46,005 nt of DNA, taken from positions 1 through 46,005 of the forward strand of contig JAFIER010000243.1 of NCBI GenBank assembly GCA_020832465.1, read 5' to 3'. The position numbers were made by a program, and so were the translations under genes. Shown in pieces: positions 24,012 through 32,185 of the stretch; the stretch's first letter is position 1, and each line of letters starts with the position of its first letter. Source of the stretch: Bernardetiaceae bacterium. GTDB taxonomy: Bacteria; Bacteroidota; Bacteroidia; Cytophagales; Bernardetiaceae. The notes beneath the pieces are model-generated. The model had not been told where the DNA came from and did not search any database. It saw nothing but the letters and a program-made list of their open reading frames with translations.

Positions 24012-24650
24012 ATGGCAGAACTCTTAAAAATTCATCCTGATAACCCTCCTATCAAACATATCCAGCGTGTAGTCGAGTGCTTGCGCGATGGTGGTGTGAT
24101 TATCTATCCGACCGATACGGTCTATGGTTTTGGATGTGATTTGCAGAATCCGAAAGCTATTGAAAGGCTTTGCCGCTTACGTGGCGAAGACCCGAAGAAA
24201 ATGTATCTTTCGTTTATCTGTTATGATTTAAGTGATATTAGCCTTTATGCTAAAATCACAACGCCTATGTTCAAACTCATGAAAAAGGCACTACCAGGCG
24301 CATTTACTTTTATTGTGCCCTCAAGCACGAAAGTACCTAAAATTATGGGATTTAAAAAACAAGAATCTGGTATTCGAGTGCCCGACCATAATGTGCCTCG
24401 TATGATTGTGCAAGAATTAGGAAATCCTATCGTAACCACTTCTGTAAAAGTTGAACGAAAGGACGGCAAAATGGAATATATGATACACCCCGAGCTAATG
24501 AAGGAAGAGTTCGAGCATAGTGTTGATATTGTCATCGATAGTGGTGTGGGCGCAGATATTCCATCTACAGTAGTAAATTGCATTGACGAAGAGTTTAATC
24601 TTATCCGACAAGGGGCGGGAGATTTTAGTCAATATGTAGAATTGGTATAG
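24012..24650 (+). CDS. yciO: YciO-type Sua5/YrdC domain protein
   Basis: A 212-residue cytoplasmic protein of the TsaC/YrdC fold, which in TsaC makes threonylcarbamoyl-AMP for the t6A base of tRNA. The N-terminus LLKIHPDNPPIKHIQRVVE and GGVIIYPTDTVYGFGCDL, then ERLCRLRGEDPKKMYLSFICYDLSDIS, PGAFTFIVPSS and SGIRVPDHN follow E. coli YciO closely in layout. YciO lacks the full KRxxxxPL motif of TsaC, and this protein has RLRGEDPKKMYLS there. The true TsaC role is therefore open. The ATG at 24012 is chosen because IHPDNP-type homology begins right after it. A strong terminator follows. Confidence 0.85.
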   Translation: MAELLKIHPDNPPIKHIQRVVECLRDGGVIIYPTDTVYGFGCDLQNPKAIERLCRLRGEDPKKMYLSFICYDLSDISLYAKITTPMFKLMKKALPGAFTFIVPSSTKVPKIMGFKKQESGIRVPDHNVPRMIVQELGNPIVTTSVKVERKDGKMEYMIHPELMKEEFEHSVDIVIDSGVGADIPSTVVNCIDEEFNLIRQGAGDFSQYVELV

Positions 24651-24683
24651 CTTAGCCTCTCTGACTGACTTTATCAAAATGCT

Positions 24684-24726
24684 AAAGCCTGCATTACGTC
24701 TTGAATGGCATAATGCAGGTTTTTTG
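24684..24726 (+). terminator. Rho-independent terminator of yciO
   Basis: CCTGCATTA (24688-24696) pairs with TAATGCAGG (24711-24719), followed by six T. The T-run overlaps the -33 element of the next promoter. Confidence 0.85.
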
Positions 24727-24753
24727 TTCAAATAAAATTACTTTATAGCTTTG
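24723..24753 (+). promoter_or_regulatory. Candidate promoter of the E2 gene
   Basis: TTTG (24723-24726) and TAGCTTTG (24746-24753) are spaced by 19 bases. It would give a leader of about 245 bases before the ATG at 25006. The remaining part of the gap 24754-25005 is AT-rich without a recognised structure. Confidence 0.5.
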
Positions 24754-25005
24754 TTTGGAATAGAAAAATCTGGCTTAAAGCCAATATGCAAAAGACAGAA
24801 ATGTAGCAAGTACAGCACTTCATAATAAAATTTTGAAAAATTTTACGGCTCTTGTAAGCATTTCTGTATCCTAAAAACTGCAAATTTTATATCATATAGA
24901 TAATTCTTTACAAATCATTACGCAAAACTACTTTTTTTTTGTAACTTGCATAAGTAATAACTCAACTCGAAACCCAATTTTTATCATAAAAACGACACAG
25001 AAAAT

Positions 25006-26688
25006 ATGGCAACAATTATCCGCATGCCGCGCCTAACCGATACCATGGAAGAAGGAAATATCGCTGCTGTTCTTGTAAAAGAGGGCGATACTATAGCTCC
25101 TGGAGACCCATTTGCAGAAGTAGAAACCGATAAAGCCACCATGGAATGGGAGTCTTATGAAGACGGTACAATCCTTTATGTAGGTATTTCAGAAGGTGAA
25201 TCAGTACCCGTAGAATCTCCGGCTTTTATTATTGGCAAAAAAGGTGAAGACATCACCGCACTCAAAGCTGAGTTTGAAAAAGGTGCGCCAACAGCAGCTA
25301 CAACTACACCCGATGTCCAACAAAAAACACAAGAAAAAAATGCCGAACCTGCCAAAGCATCGGCTGCAAGCAGTGATATAGATATATCAAATATCCCCGC
25401 AAAAGCTGTGAGAATGCGCAAAATGACCGATACAATGGACGAAGGCGTACTCGCTAACTGGCTTGTAGAAGTCGGTGATAGTGTAAGCAGTGGAGACCCC
25501 ATCGCAGAAGTTGAAACTGATAAAGCCACTATGGACTTCGAAACCTACGAAGAAGGAAAAATTCTATACTTAGCCGTAGAAGGCGGAAGTACAGTAGCTA
25601 TAGATGCAATTATTGCCATTATTGGCGAAGAAGGCGCAGATTATCAGAAAATCCTCGATGCTGAAAATAATAAAGGCAACCAAAAAGATAGTAGCCCCGA
25701 AGCTACAGCCTCATCAGCACAAAAGCAAGGCGCAACGCAGCAAACAGCAAGTACGCCCGCCACTATCAGTAGCTCTGTAAGTAGCCAAGATAGTAGCGGA
25801 CGAATCATAGCCTCGCCCTTAGCGAAAAAATTAGCCTCTGAAAAAGGATATGCACTTAGCGATATTCAAGGCTCAGGAGAAGGCGGAAGAATTATCAAAA
25901 GAGATATCGAAGCCTTCGAGCCCAAAGAAGCAAATGCGCAACCCCAACAGCAGCAAACACAGCAACCTACTGCCGCACAGGTAAGTGATGAACCCGTCTT
26001 TGGCAAAGAAAGCTACAGAGAAGAGAAAGTCCCACAAATGCGTAAAGTTATTGCCAAAAGACTTAGCGAAAGCAAATTCAATGCACCCCATTTCTACCTC
26101 AATATCACGGTAGATATGACACAAGCCATAGAAGCAAGAAAGCGTTTGAACGAACTTTCAGATACCAAAATTTCATTCAACGACCTCGTTATTAAGGCTT
26201 CCGCTGCTGCTTTGCGCAAACACCCACAAGTAAACGCCTCTTGGCAAGGAGATACTATTCGCTATAACCACCACGTTAATGTGGGTGTAGCAGTAGCCGT
26301 ACCTGACGGACTGCTCGTGCCAGTCGTGCGCTTTACAGATAACAAAAGCCTATCTGATATTGCCAAAGAAGTCAAAGAATTTGCTCAAAAAGCAAAAGAT
26401 AAAAAACTACAACCCTCTGACTGGGAAGGAAGCACTTTTACTATCTCAAACTTAGGTATGTTTGGTATAGAAAGTTTTACAGGCATTATCAATCCTCCTG
26501 ATGCTTGCATCTTGGCTGTAGGGGCAATAAAGCAAGTACCCGTAGTTAGAGACGGGCAACTCGCTATCGGTAACGAAATGAAAATGACGCTATCCTGCGA
26601 CCACCGTATCGTAGATGGTGCAATCGGTGCAGCTTTTCTCAAAACACTCAAAGAAATGCTCGAAGAACCATTGCGTATGTTAGTCTAA
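25006..26688 (+). CDS. Pyruvate dehydrogenase E2, dihydrolipoamide acetyltransferase
   Basis: The 560-residue core subunit passes acetyl groups from E1 to CoA. Two lipoyl domains lie at about 2-77 and 133-208, with lipoyl-lysines Lys43 and Lys173 in the sequence VETDKATM. Ala/Gln/Ser-rich linkers connect them. The peripheral-subunit-binding domain is SPLAKKLASEKGYALSDIQG (about 270-310), and the catalytic domain (about 335-560) ends with the active-site motif SCDHRIVDGA (His533, Asp537). E1 and E3 genes are not adjacent. The motif VETDKATM is typical of pyruvate rather than oxoglutarate complexes. A perfect terminator hairpin follows. Confidence 0.94.
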   Translation: MATIIRMPRLTDTMEEGNIAAVLVKEGDTIAPGDPFAEVETDKATMEWESYEDGTILYVGISEGESVPVESPAFIIGKKGEDITALKAEFEKGAPTAATTTPDVQQKTQEKNAEPAKASAASSDIDISNIPAKAVRMRKMTDTMDEGVLANWLVEVGDSVSSGDPIAEVETDKATMDFETYEEGKILYLAVEGGSTVAIDAIIAIIGEEGADYQKILDAENNKGNQKDSSPEATASSAQKQGATQQTASTPATISSSVSSQDSSGRIIASPLAKKLASEKGYALSDIQGSGEGGRIIKRDIEAFEPKEANAQPQQQQTQQPTAAQVSDEPVFGKESYREEKVPQMRKVIAKRLSESKFNAPHFYLNITVDMTQAIEARKRLNELSDTKISFNDLVIKASAAALRKHPQVNASWQGDTIRYNHHVNVGVAVAVPDGLLVPVVRFTDNKSLSDIAKEVKEFAQKAKDKKLQPSDWEGSTFTISNLGMFGIESFTGIINPPDACILAVGAIKQVPVVRDGQLAIGNEMKMTLSCDHRIVDGAIGAAFLKTLKEMLEEPLRMLV

Positions 26689-26713
26689 GCTAAAAACGGA
26701 AAGCACGAAAAAC

Positions 26714-26751
26714 AAAAACCTATAAAGATTTAAAATCTTTATAGGTTTTTT
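26714..26751 (+). terminator. Terminator of the E2 gene
   Basis: A perfect 16-bp stem, 26714-26729 with 26735-26750 (AAAAACCTATAAAGAT), ends in a T-run. It is A-rich on the left, so it can work for both strands at this convergent junction. Confidence 0.85.
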
Positions 26752-26842
26752 GGTAGTGTATAACAAGTAATGCTTAGAACTAACAGTTCTTTGAGAACTG
26801 TTAGTTTTGAAAGGCTTTGAGCATTACATCTTTAAGACTACC
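26752..26842. repeat. 91-bp nested palindrome, copy 2 of 2
   Basis: Differs from 7464-7554 at a single base (G for A in the GAAAG-CTTTGAG segment). Core hairpin at 26776-26808. It abuts the terminator at 26751. Confidence 0.9.
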
Positions 26843-26856
26843 AGTTTTTTTATGCT

Positions 26857-27711
26857 TTAATCCTCCACGACAATATCCTCTGTAATCGTAATTTCTCGCC
26901 AAACCATAGCAGAGGTTGAAAATATGCCTATAACACGCCCCCCTCGGATATTGCTACGAGGGTTTACAGGCGGTGGTGAAAATAGCCCACCGTCGTTAAA
27001 AAAACTACTGATAAGTTGGTCGTAATAATTGTAAGCCTCTTCGGTAAGCGAATACTGCTCAAGGCGCACGTGGTCTCCCATATCAAACCTATAGGGTAAC
27101 TCTAAATTTTCAATTTCAGAACCTACAAGCTCATCGCTTGCTATAAGTATATCGCTCACATTTTCATAAATCAAAGTATCGTTGCGATAAGTTTTCCAGC
27201 GATAAAAATCTCGCGTTTCTGGCGGTTCGTAAGCAAAGAAATAAAGGTAATAACCTTCGTCTCTAAAAAAATTACCCGGCACGAAGCGTACCACTACTGA
27301 ATCTATATCCGTAGTGCGGAAAATCGTACTCTCGGCATCAAATACTTCGTCCCCAACCTCTATACGCAGTGTATAGGTTCTACCAATTTCACCTTTATAA
27401 TCAGGATTTTCAGGTACGTAGTAGCCTGCTGAATCGGGTTTTTCTAAAAAACGTTCGCTATTACCTAAGTCATCAGTTACAGTAATTTGTGCGTTTGAAA
27501 TGCGTGGCGTACTGCCTGGTGCATAAAAATCCATCGTTTGAGTGAGTTTTACAAAGGAGTATCCTTTGTAATTGACCACATGCGCATCAACTACATAAAA
27601 AGGATTATCCGTGCCCTCAAGCTCTAAATCAATCACTTTTTCGCAGCTATAAAGTAAAAAGCTCATCAAAAATACGCCCACTATGAGCAAAATAAAATGG
27701 AATTGTTTCAT
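26857..27711 (-). CDS. DUF4249 family lipoprotein
   Basis: A 284-residue outer-membrane or periplasmic lipoprotein; the signal ends at LLYSC (Cys23). The mature start EKVIDLELEG is the hallmark of DUF4249, followed by PFYVVDAHVVNYKGYSFVKLTQT, ISNAQITVTDDLGN and the closing GIFSTSAMV. Such proteins in Bacteroidota usually follow a TonB-dependent receptor gene and may help with its ligand. Here no receptor is adjacent; the only one in the window is 16 kb away. Its substrate is unknown. Confidence 0.88.
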   Translation of the reverse strand: MKQFHFILLIVGVFLMSFLLYSCEKVIDLELEGTDNPFYVVDAHVVNYKGYSFVKLTQTMDFYAPGSTPRISNAQITVTDDLGNSERFLEKPDSAGYYVPENPDYKGEIGRTYTLRIEVGDEVFDAESTIFRTTDIDSVVVRFVPGNFFRDEGYYLYFFAYEPPETRDFYRWKTYRNDTLIYENVSDILIASDELVGSEIENLELPYRFDMGDHVRLEQYSLTEEAYNYYDQLISSFFNDGGLFSPPPVNPRSNIRGGRVIGIFSTSAMVWREITITEDIVVED

Positions 27712-27889
27712 AAGTAGAATAATGATAAAACGTAAAGTAAATAGACAAACAGACAGACCAGACAGCCCCCCTTTAGAACAACCGTAGCATTCAGAGTGCT
27801 CAGAGCACTGTGAGTGCAGGGCTAATTTTGCAATTTTTTAATTTTTTTTGCAACTAAGTGCTTGTACTCATATAGTTTGTATTAAAAGC

Positions 27890-27946
27890 AATACTACTAG
27901 ACATTCGCTAGCCAGCAATAACATTTCTCAAAGAAATGTTATTGCT
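27890..27946. repeat. Hairpin family copy with left terminal repeat
   Basis: The left end AATACTACTAGACATT (27890-27905) matches CATACTACTATACATT at 14 of 16 positions and leads into CGCTAGCCAG. The hairpin has perfect 15-bp arms, 27914-27928 and 27932-27946 (AGCAATAACATTTCT). The right half of the composite is absent. Confidence 0.75.
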
Positions 27947-27980
27947 AAGGCCAATTGCTGCCATTGATTTATGCAAGTAC

Positions 27981-29318
27981 TTATTCCTGCTTTATTAAAG
28001 TAAAAACACCGCCCCCTTGTTTCAAAATCATTTTGTTTTCATTGGGCACAAACTCAAGGCTAATCCCTGCATCTTTAAAGCTAAAATGATGCTCTTCGCC
28101 ATCGGCATCGAGTTTGAATGCCATCTGCCCCGTGGCTTGTGCGATAAGTACGCCATTTTTTGTTGTAATGCTGATATCAAGCGGGAAATTATCTGCACCA
28201 TAAGTACCTACATAGGCTTCTAATTGTGCTTGGCTCACTTCGCGTTGCTTAAAATTAGGAAACTCGTAAGGCTTATTGAAGTAAATGCTCAGCACACCGA
28301 TAATTATATCGTTCATTTCCATAGACTGCCCGTTGCTACAGTAAGCTATACTCATTTTTTCTTTGGGAAAATAAGCAGCTACCGACGAAAATCCATCAAT
28401 ACCACCTGTATGCCCCAAAGCTGTATGCTCATAAAACGGAAAGGTAAAAATACCCATACCCATACCTTCGAGAATCGTAGTCATTGTATCGAGCGATGCT
28501 TTTTTAATGATTTTACCTTCAAAAAGGGCGTTAAAAAAGGTAAGTAGCTCCGCAGGTGTCGATACAATAGCACCCGCTGCGTGAGGCGTAAGCATATAAG
28601 TTTGTGTAGCTTTTTGCCACTTTCCTACGTTTGTGTAGGAGTAGGCATCGTTATTTTCGGGATTGATAACGGTAGCAAAGGTCGTATGCTTGAGCCCAAT
28701 TTTATCACAAATTTCTTGCTTCATAAACTCAGCATAGCTCATGCCACTTACTTTCTCGATGATATTACCCAAAAGCACATAGCCACTGTTGCTATAAGAT
28801 ATCGTACTATCAGGCTCGAAAGCGGGGTCATATTTGGCGATAAGCTCGATAATTTGTGCTTGCGTGCGTTCCTCTTCCAACCAAGTCAAATACGCTGGGT
28901 CATTCGTAAAATTAAAAATGCCGCTTCGGTGCAGGAGTAGATGCCTAATTTGAATTTTTTCAGCATTGGGTACTTCGGGGAAGTATTGAGCAAGCTTCGT
29001 ATCTAAGCTTATTTTTCCATCTTCTATCAATATGAATATCAATGCAGCAGTAAAAGTTTTGCTAATAGAACCAATATGATAGCGAGTTTTTGCACTATTT
29101 TTTGTTTGATTTTCTACGTGGCTATATCCAAAATGCGCTTCGTAAATTTGCTTACCATCTTGGCTCATGGCAAAACTGCCCATAGCCTTATTATTTGTTT
29201 CGATATGTGCAAAAAGGCTGTCTAATCTTTTTGTATTCAAATCCTGTGCAGATATATCTGGTATCAATAGCATAAAGGAAAACAATGACATAAAAAAAGC
29301 TGTGCAATAGTAACGCAT
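27981..29318 (-). CDS. Serine hydrolase, beta-lactamase (class C) family
   Basis: A 445-residue secreted enzyme; signal peptide ends near ISAQ (residue 25). The catalytic motifs of class C penicillin-binding-like enzymes are present: SISK (nucleophile Ser84, Lys87), YSNSGY and GHTGG. Between them lie HLLLHRSGIFNF and GLKHTTFATV, usual for the Pfam beta-lactamase family. A C-terminal lipocalin-like domain follows (about 360-445, LEAYVGTYGADNFPLDISI). It is likely a peptidase or esterase rather than an antibiotic-resistance enzyme. The ATG at 29316-29318 gives the proper signal peptide; the frame runs a little further upstream. Confidence 0.9.
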   Translation of the reverse strand: MRYYCTAFFMSLFSFMLLIPDISAQDLNTKRLDSLFAHIETNNKAMGSFAMSQDGKQIYEAHFGYSHVENQTKNSAKTRYHIGSISKTFTAALIFILIEDGKISLDTKLAQYFPEVPNAEKIQIRHLLLHRSGIFNFTNDPAYLTWLEEERTQAQIIELIAKYDPAFEPDSTISYSNSGYVLLGNIIEKVSGMSYAEFMKQEICDKIGLKHTTFATVINPENNDAYSYTNVGKWQKATQTYMLTPHAAGAIVSTPAELLTFFNALFEGKIIKKASLDTMTTILEGMGMGIFTFPFYEHTALGHTGGIDGFSSVAAYFPKEKMSIAYCSNGQSMEMNDIIIGVLSIYFNKPYEFPNFKQREVSQAQLEAYVGTYGADNFPLDISITTKNGVLIAQATGQMAFKLDADGEEHHFSFKDAGISLEFVPNENKMILKQGGGVFTLIKQE

Positions 29319-29661
29319 AATTTTTGTTTTTGAAATGTAAAATAATATGGAATTTCCATGTGTACGTCGCAATTAGTCAATCTGCTTAGGGAATTTCAGC
29401 ACTCACATTTTTGGCAGAAATCTTATTTCTGGGCGAATTTAACAAAGTTGTCTTACACGCGAATTGCCTATAAGACGCAATTTTGTCAAAATCTTATGCA
29501 AGCAAGATAAGATTTATTTTTTTTTAACAAAAACAACTTACAGTCTATGCCTATTCGAGCTGCAAAAATCAAAAAAAATCAAAAAAATGATTTACAACTA
29601 CCGCAATTCTCAAAGATTGCCTAATTTTGCCACTCTTATTACCAAAACCCATTTAAAGATT
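29319..29661. other. Divergent intergenic stretch with a hairpin remnant
   Basis: The 343-bp gap holds a reduced hairpin copy, CAGAAAT-CTT-ATTTCTG (29415-29431). Beside it lies a half-end (AATTTAACAAAGTTGTCTTACAC, near 29437-29459) resembling the terminal repeat at 19390-19411. The rest is AT-rich with a long T-run near 29515-29525. No gene is supported; an open frame reaching back to 29464 lacks any leader signal. Confidence 0.5.
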
Positions 29662-30993
29662 ATGATGACCAAAACTTTATCTTACATTTTTATTCCCTTG
29701 CTACTTACTCTTTGGGCTTGCGAAGGCAAAAAGCACAGCGAGCTCGAAGGCAAGTGGTTCGAGATGAGTGAAGAAAATCCTGATATTTTTGATTTTAACA
29801 CTGAAAAACAGTCTGTCGTAATCAATAATTTAGATAAGCGCACCTACAGCTTTAGAGATGAGCATACGATGGACATGACTTGGCAGGATATGAAGGATAC
29901 TTATAAAGTGAGGGTAAACGGCGATTCACTATTTATGACAAGTCCTGATGCACGCCGTATATTTTTGCGCGAACATCTTTTTGGAGAGCCCAAAGAATTA
30001 TTAGCGCGCAAACTGCAAGCAGAGGCGCAAATGCAGTATGGTATAGAAGTACTCAACGTCTCACTTGTAGCTTATAAAGGTGCGGACTTAAAAGGAAAAT
30101 TTCACCTTGCACGTGAGGGCGAGAAGGGTATTGCCGATGACGAGTCTATTTATAAAGGCGAGGTGCGTTTTGTAAAAGGTCTTCCTGCGACAGTACTCGT
30201 TCGCGAGGGGCGCGATAAAGCGGGGTGGCTTATCCCAGCTTGGGAAGAAACTTATGAATCTACTATTTTACGATACCTCAATGGCCGCATGGGCTTGCGT
30301 CCAGACTCGGTAAGTTTAACACGGCTCGAACGTGCTAAATTTGATGGTATTGCTTACTTTGGCGAGCAAAAGCTCAACTTAGATGTAGATGGAGAAAGCG
30401 GTCCTTATCCCAAAAATACTGAAACAGATATGGGCGTTTTTCTAACAGAAACAATGCGTGTACGATTCGGAGATGCGCTCGAGAAGGTAGAATTAGCATC
30501 TAAAGGAGATTTTACGTATCACGGAAACGTGCATTTTAAAAATGAAAAAAGTACTATTCCAATTAGTCTCACTTACAAACGCTCTTGGGAACTCGAGGAC
30601 ACACCCGAGAGTAATAAAATTTATGCAAAGCATTACCTAAGCCAACAATTAGGCAAAAATTTTGAAGTTGTAGCCGCACAAAAAAAGACTGATGCTTACC
30701 TTTATGAACTCAAAGACCAAGAAAGTGGCGAAAGTATTAAAGTACTTTCAACTATCAATCAAGGCTGGAGTCCTCTCTGTGAAAAGACAAACCTCGAGCG
30801 TGTGATAGCCTATCAGTATGAACGAACGGTATATGAAAGCAAAGTAAATGCCGTGAATCTGAAAGCCATCGGCGAACAGTTTGAAGGCACTGTCGAAATA
30901 GAAGGCAAAGGCTCTAATGAGATAGAAGTAACTTGCACAGATAAAGATTTTAGATGGCAGTTTAAGAAAAATGCAGCGACATCTTTACGATAG
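29662..30993 (+). CDS. Lipoprotein with internal repeats, function unknown
   Basis: A 443-residue lipoprotein. The signal MMTKTLSYIFIPLLLTLWAC puts the lipid Cys at 20. The start is the ATG at 29662 (or 29665). The N-terminal 100 residues (SELEGKWFEMSEENPDIFDF) resemble a small beta domain of the lipocalin-like type. After that at least four segments repeat a loose pattern ending in x-V-x-L then G or F, then G-x-hydrophobic strand: LNVSLVAYKGADLKGKFHL, DSVSLTRLERAKFDGIAYF, KVELASKGDFTYHGNVHF and NAVNLKAIGEQFEGTVEI. I do not recognise a family. It probably faces the periplasm or the outside. Confidence 0.65.
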   Translation: MMTKTLSYIFIPLLLTLWACEGKKHSELEGKWFEMSEENPDIFDFNTEKQSVVINNLDKRTYSFRDEHTMDMTWQDMKDTYKVRVNGDSLFMTSPDARRIFLREHLFGEPKELLARKLQAEAQMQYGIEVLNVSLVAYKGADLKGKFHLAREGEKGIADDESIYKGEVRFVKGLPATVLVREGRDKAGWLIPAWEETYESTILRYLNGRMGLRPDSVSLTRLERAKFDGIAYFGEQKLNLDVDGESGPYPKNTETDMGVFLTETMRVRFGDALEKVELASKGDFTYHGNVHFKNEKSTIPISLTYKRSWELEDTPESNKIYAKHYLSQQLGKNFEVVAAQKKTDAYLYELKDQESGESIKVLSTINQGWSPLCEKTNLERVIAYQYERTVYESKVNAVNLKAIGEQFEGTVEIEGKGSNEIEVTCTDKDFRWQFKKNAATSLR

Positions 30994-31016
30994 ATAAAAA
31001 CACAATATACTTACAT

Positions 31017-31131
31017 CATACTTCTATACATTTTTGCAGGGTATGGGGTTTGCAAACCCCACGCCATGCAAAAATGGGCTTAGAAATAACGTATCTCAAA
31101 GAAATGTTATTTCTGACTAGCCAATGTATAG
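31017..31131. repeat. Composite hairpin element in reverse orientation (B then A)
   Basis: The left end CATACTTCTATACATT (31017-31032) is the terminal repeat of the family. Hairpin B is a 48-bp palindrome at 31029-31076 and hairpin A is at 31082-31096 / 31100-31114 with two mismatches. The right end GCCAATGTATAG matches the other terminus only partly. Confidence 0.8.
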
Positions 31132-31148
31132 GACTTACAATAAGATGT

Positions 31149-31182
31149 TTAGCCCTGAAAGTTTTGAAAACTGACAGGGCTA
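31149..31182. repeat. Hairpin of AGCCCTG type
   Basis: AGCCCTGAAAGTTTT pairs with AAAACTGACAGGGCT around one G, with a two-base mismatch. It lies beside the composite element and 70 bases before the next gene. Confidence 0.55.
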
Positions 31183-31252
31183 ACCTCTAAACTGACATCG
31201 CATTTGCCAATTATCTTTTTTTATTTCACATCAAAAAAAACAAAATAAAAAA

Positions 31253-31669
31253 ATGCAAACAAAAATTGTTTATCAAAACGAATATTGGACAATTTATCAC
31301 GACGAAAAAAATGCTATGATTATCCCTGTTTGGAACAGCACCTCTTCAAGTCTAACGAATGATTTGTATAAAATTGAAATGCAAAACTACGCAGCAGTGG
31401 TGGAAAAGTACACACCTAAACAACTCTTAATTGATTGTCGAGACCTATATTTTGCCATAGCTCCTGAAGTACAAGACTGGACTAATATTACAATATTTCC
31501 AATAGTGTTTGCTGCTGGTGTGCGAAATGTTGCCGTTATTTTACCTAAGGAGTTTATAGCTAATTTATCTATCGAACAAGTGATGGAAGAAGTGGAAGGT
31601 ACTAAATTTTTCACTCGTTATTTTGGTACGCAAGACAAAGCTAAAGAATGGTTATTCTCCCTATCTTAA
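31253..31669 (+). CDS. SpoIIAA-like / STAS-like small protein
   Basis: A 138-residue cytoplasmic protein. The alternating pattern of strands and helices (YWTIYHDEKNAMIIPVWNS, KQLLIDCRDLYFAIAPEVQDW, VRNVAVILPKEFIANLS, then a C-terminal EGTKFFTRYFGTQDKAKEWLF) resembles the SpoIIAA-like or STAS fold seen in short Bacteroidota proteins. There is no clear catalytic motif. It stands alone between repeats. The family call is a judgement by pattern and may be wrong. Confidence 0.5.
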   Translation: MQTKIVYQNEYWTIYHDEKNAMIIPVWNSTSSSLTNDLYKIEMQNYAAVVEKYTPKQLLIDCRDLYFAIAPEVQDWTNITIFPIVFAAGVRNVAVILPKEFIANLSIEQVMEEVEGTKFFTRYFGTQDKAKEWLFSLS

Positions 31670-31710
31670 CCCATTTAAAACCCCATCTTTTGGCTTTAAT
31701 ATTTGTGCAC

Positions 31711-31770
31711 CTGTAATAACGAAGCTACAGGTTCATTATAAACTTTCGAAGCTGGAGCTTCGGGCTACAG
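31711..31770. repeat. CGAAGCTGGAGCTTC family copy
   Basis: CTGTAATAACGAAGCTACAG and CGAAGCTGGAGCTTCGGGC with TACAG form an imperfect palindrome with CTGTA / TACAG ends. It is the third copy of the family seen at 14575-14615 and 21688-21726. Confidence 0.6.
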
Positions 31771-31874
31771 ATTTTAAAATTGTTAATACAGAAGCAACCT
31801 AAGGCAATTTTCCCACTTGACGTGCGCACTAAGTTTGGGCAATTTAAAAAAAACAAATAAATTTTGCTTGAAAT

Positions 31875-31906
31875 TTTGCATTGTACATGAATTTTGTCTA
31901 AATTTG
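31875..31906 (+). promoter_or_regulatory. Promoter of pnp with a long leader
   Basis: TTTG (31875-31878) and TAAATTTG (31899-31906) are spaced by 20 bases. Transcription from about 31913 would leave some 270 leader bases before pnp. The leader contains an out-of-frame ORF of 56 codons (32037-32204, stop at 32205-32207) that overlaps the pnp start. Confidence 0.55.
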
Positions 31907-32185
31907 AGTGCGCAATATATTTTGATGCGCCCATTGCTCATTATAGAAAGGCATATAAGCAGTAGCGGCAATGATGAGAAATAAAGCGGAGTAGTAAATA
32001 TTTAAAGCAGAACAGACAGACACTAAGTACGACTATATGCACCTTCCCTCTGAACTCATATCCACAGCGACCTACGCACAATTCTACTATGCCAATCGTA
32101 AGATAACGCAATTTGTACGCTTATACAAACAAGAATTTTCACATATTATATTTATTTCTAATCTTCATATTTGTTTTACAATACA

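Noticed and set aside
27981-29318. Antibiotic-resistance beta-lactamase
   Set aside because: The motifs fit the broad class C-like serine hydrolase family with a C-terminal lipocalin-like domain, not a dedicated beta-lactamase.
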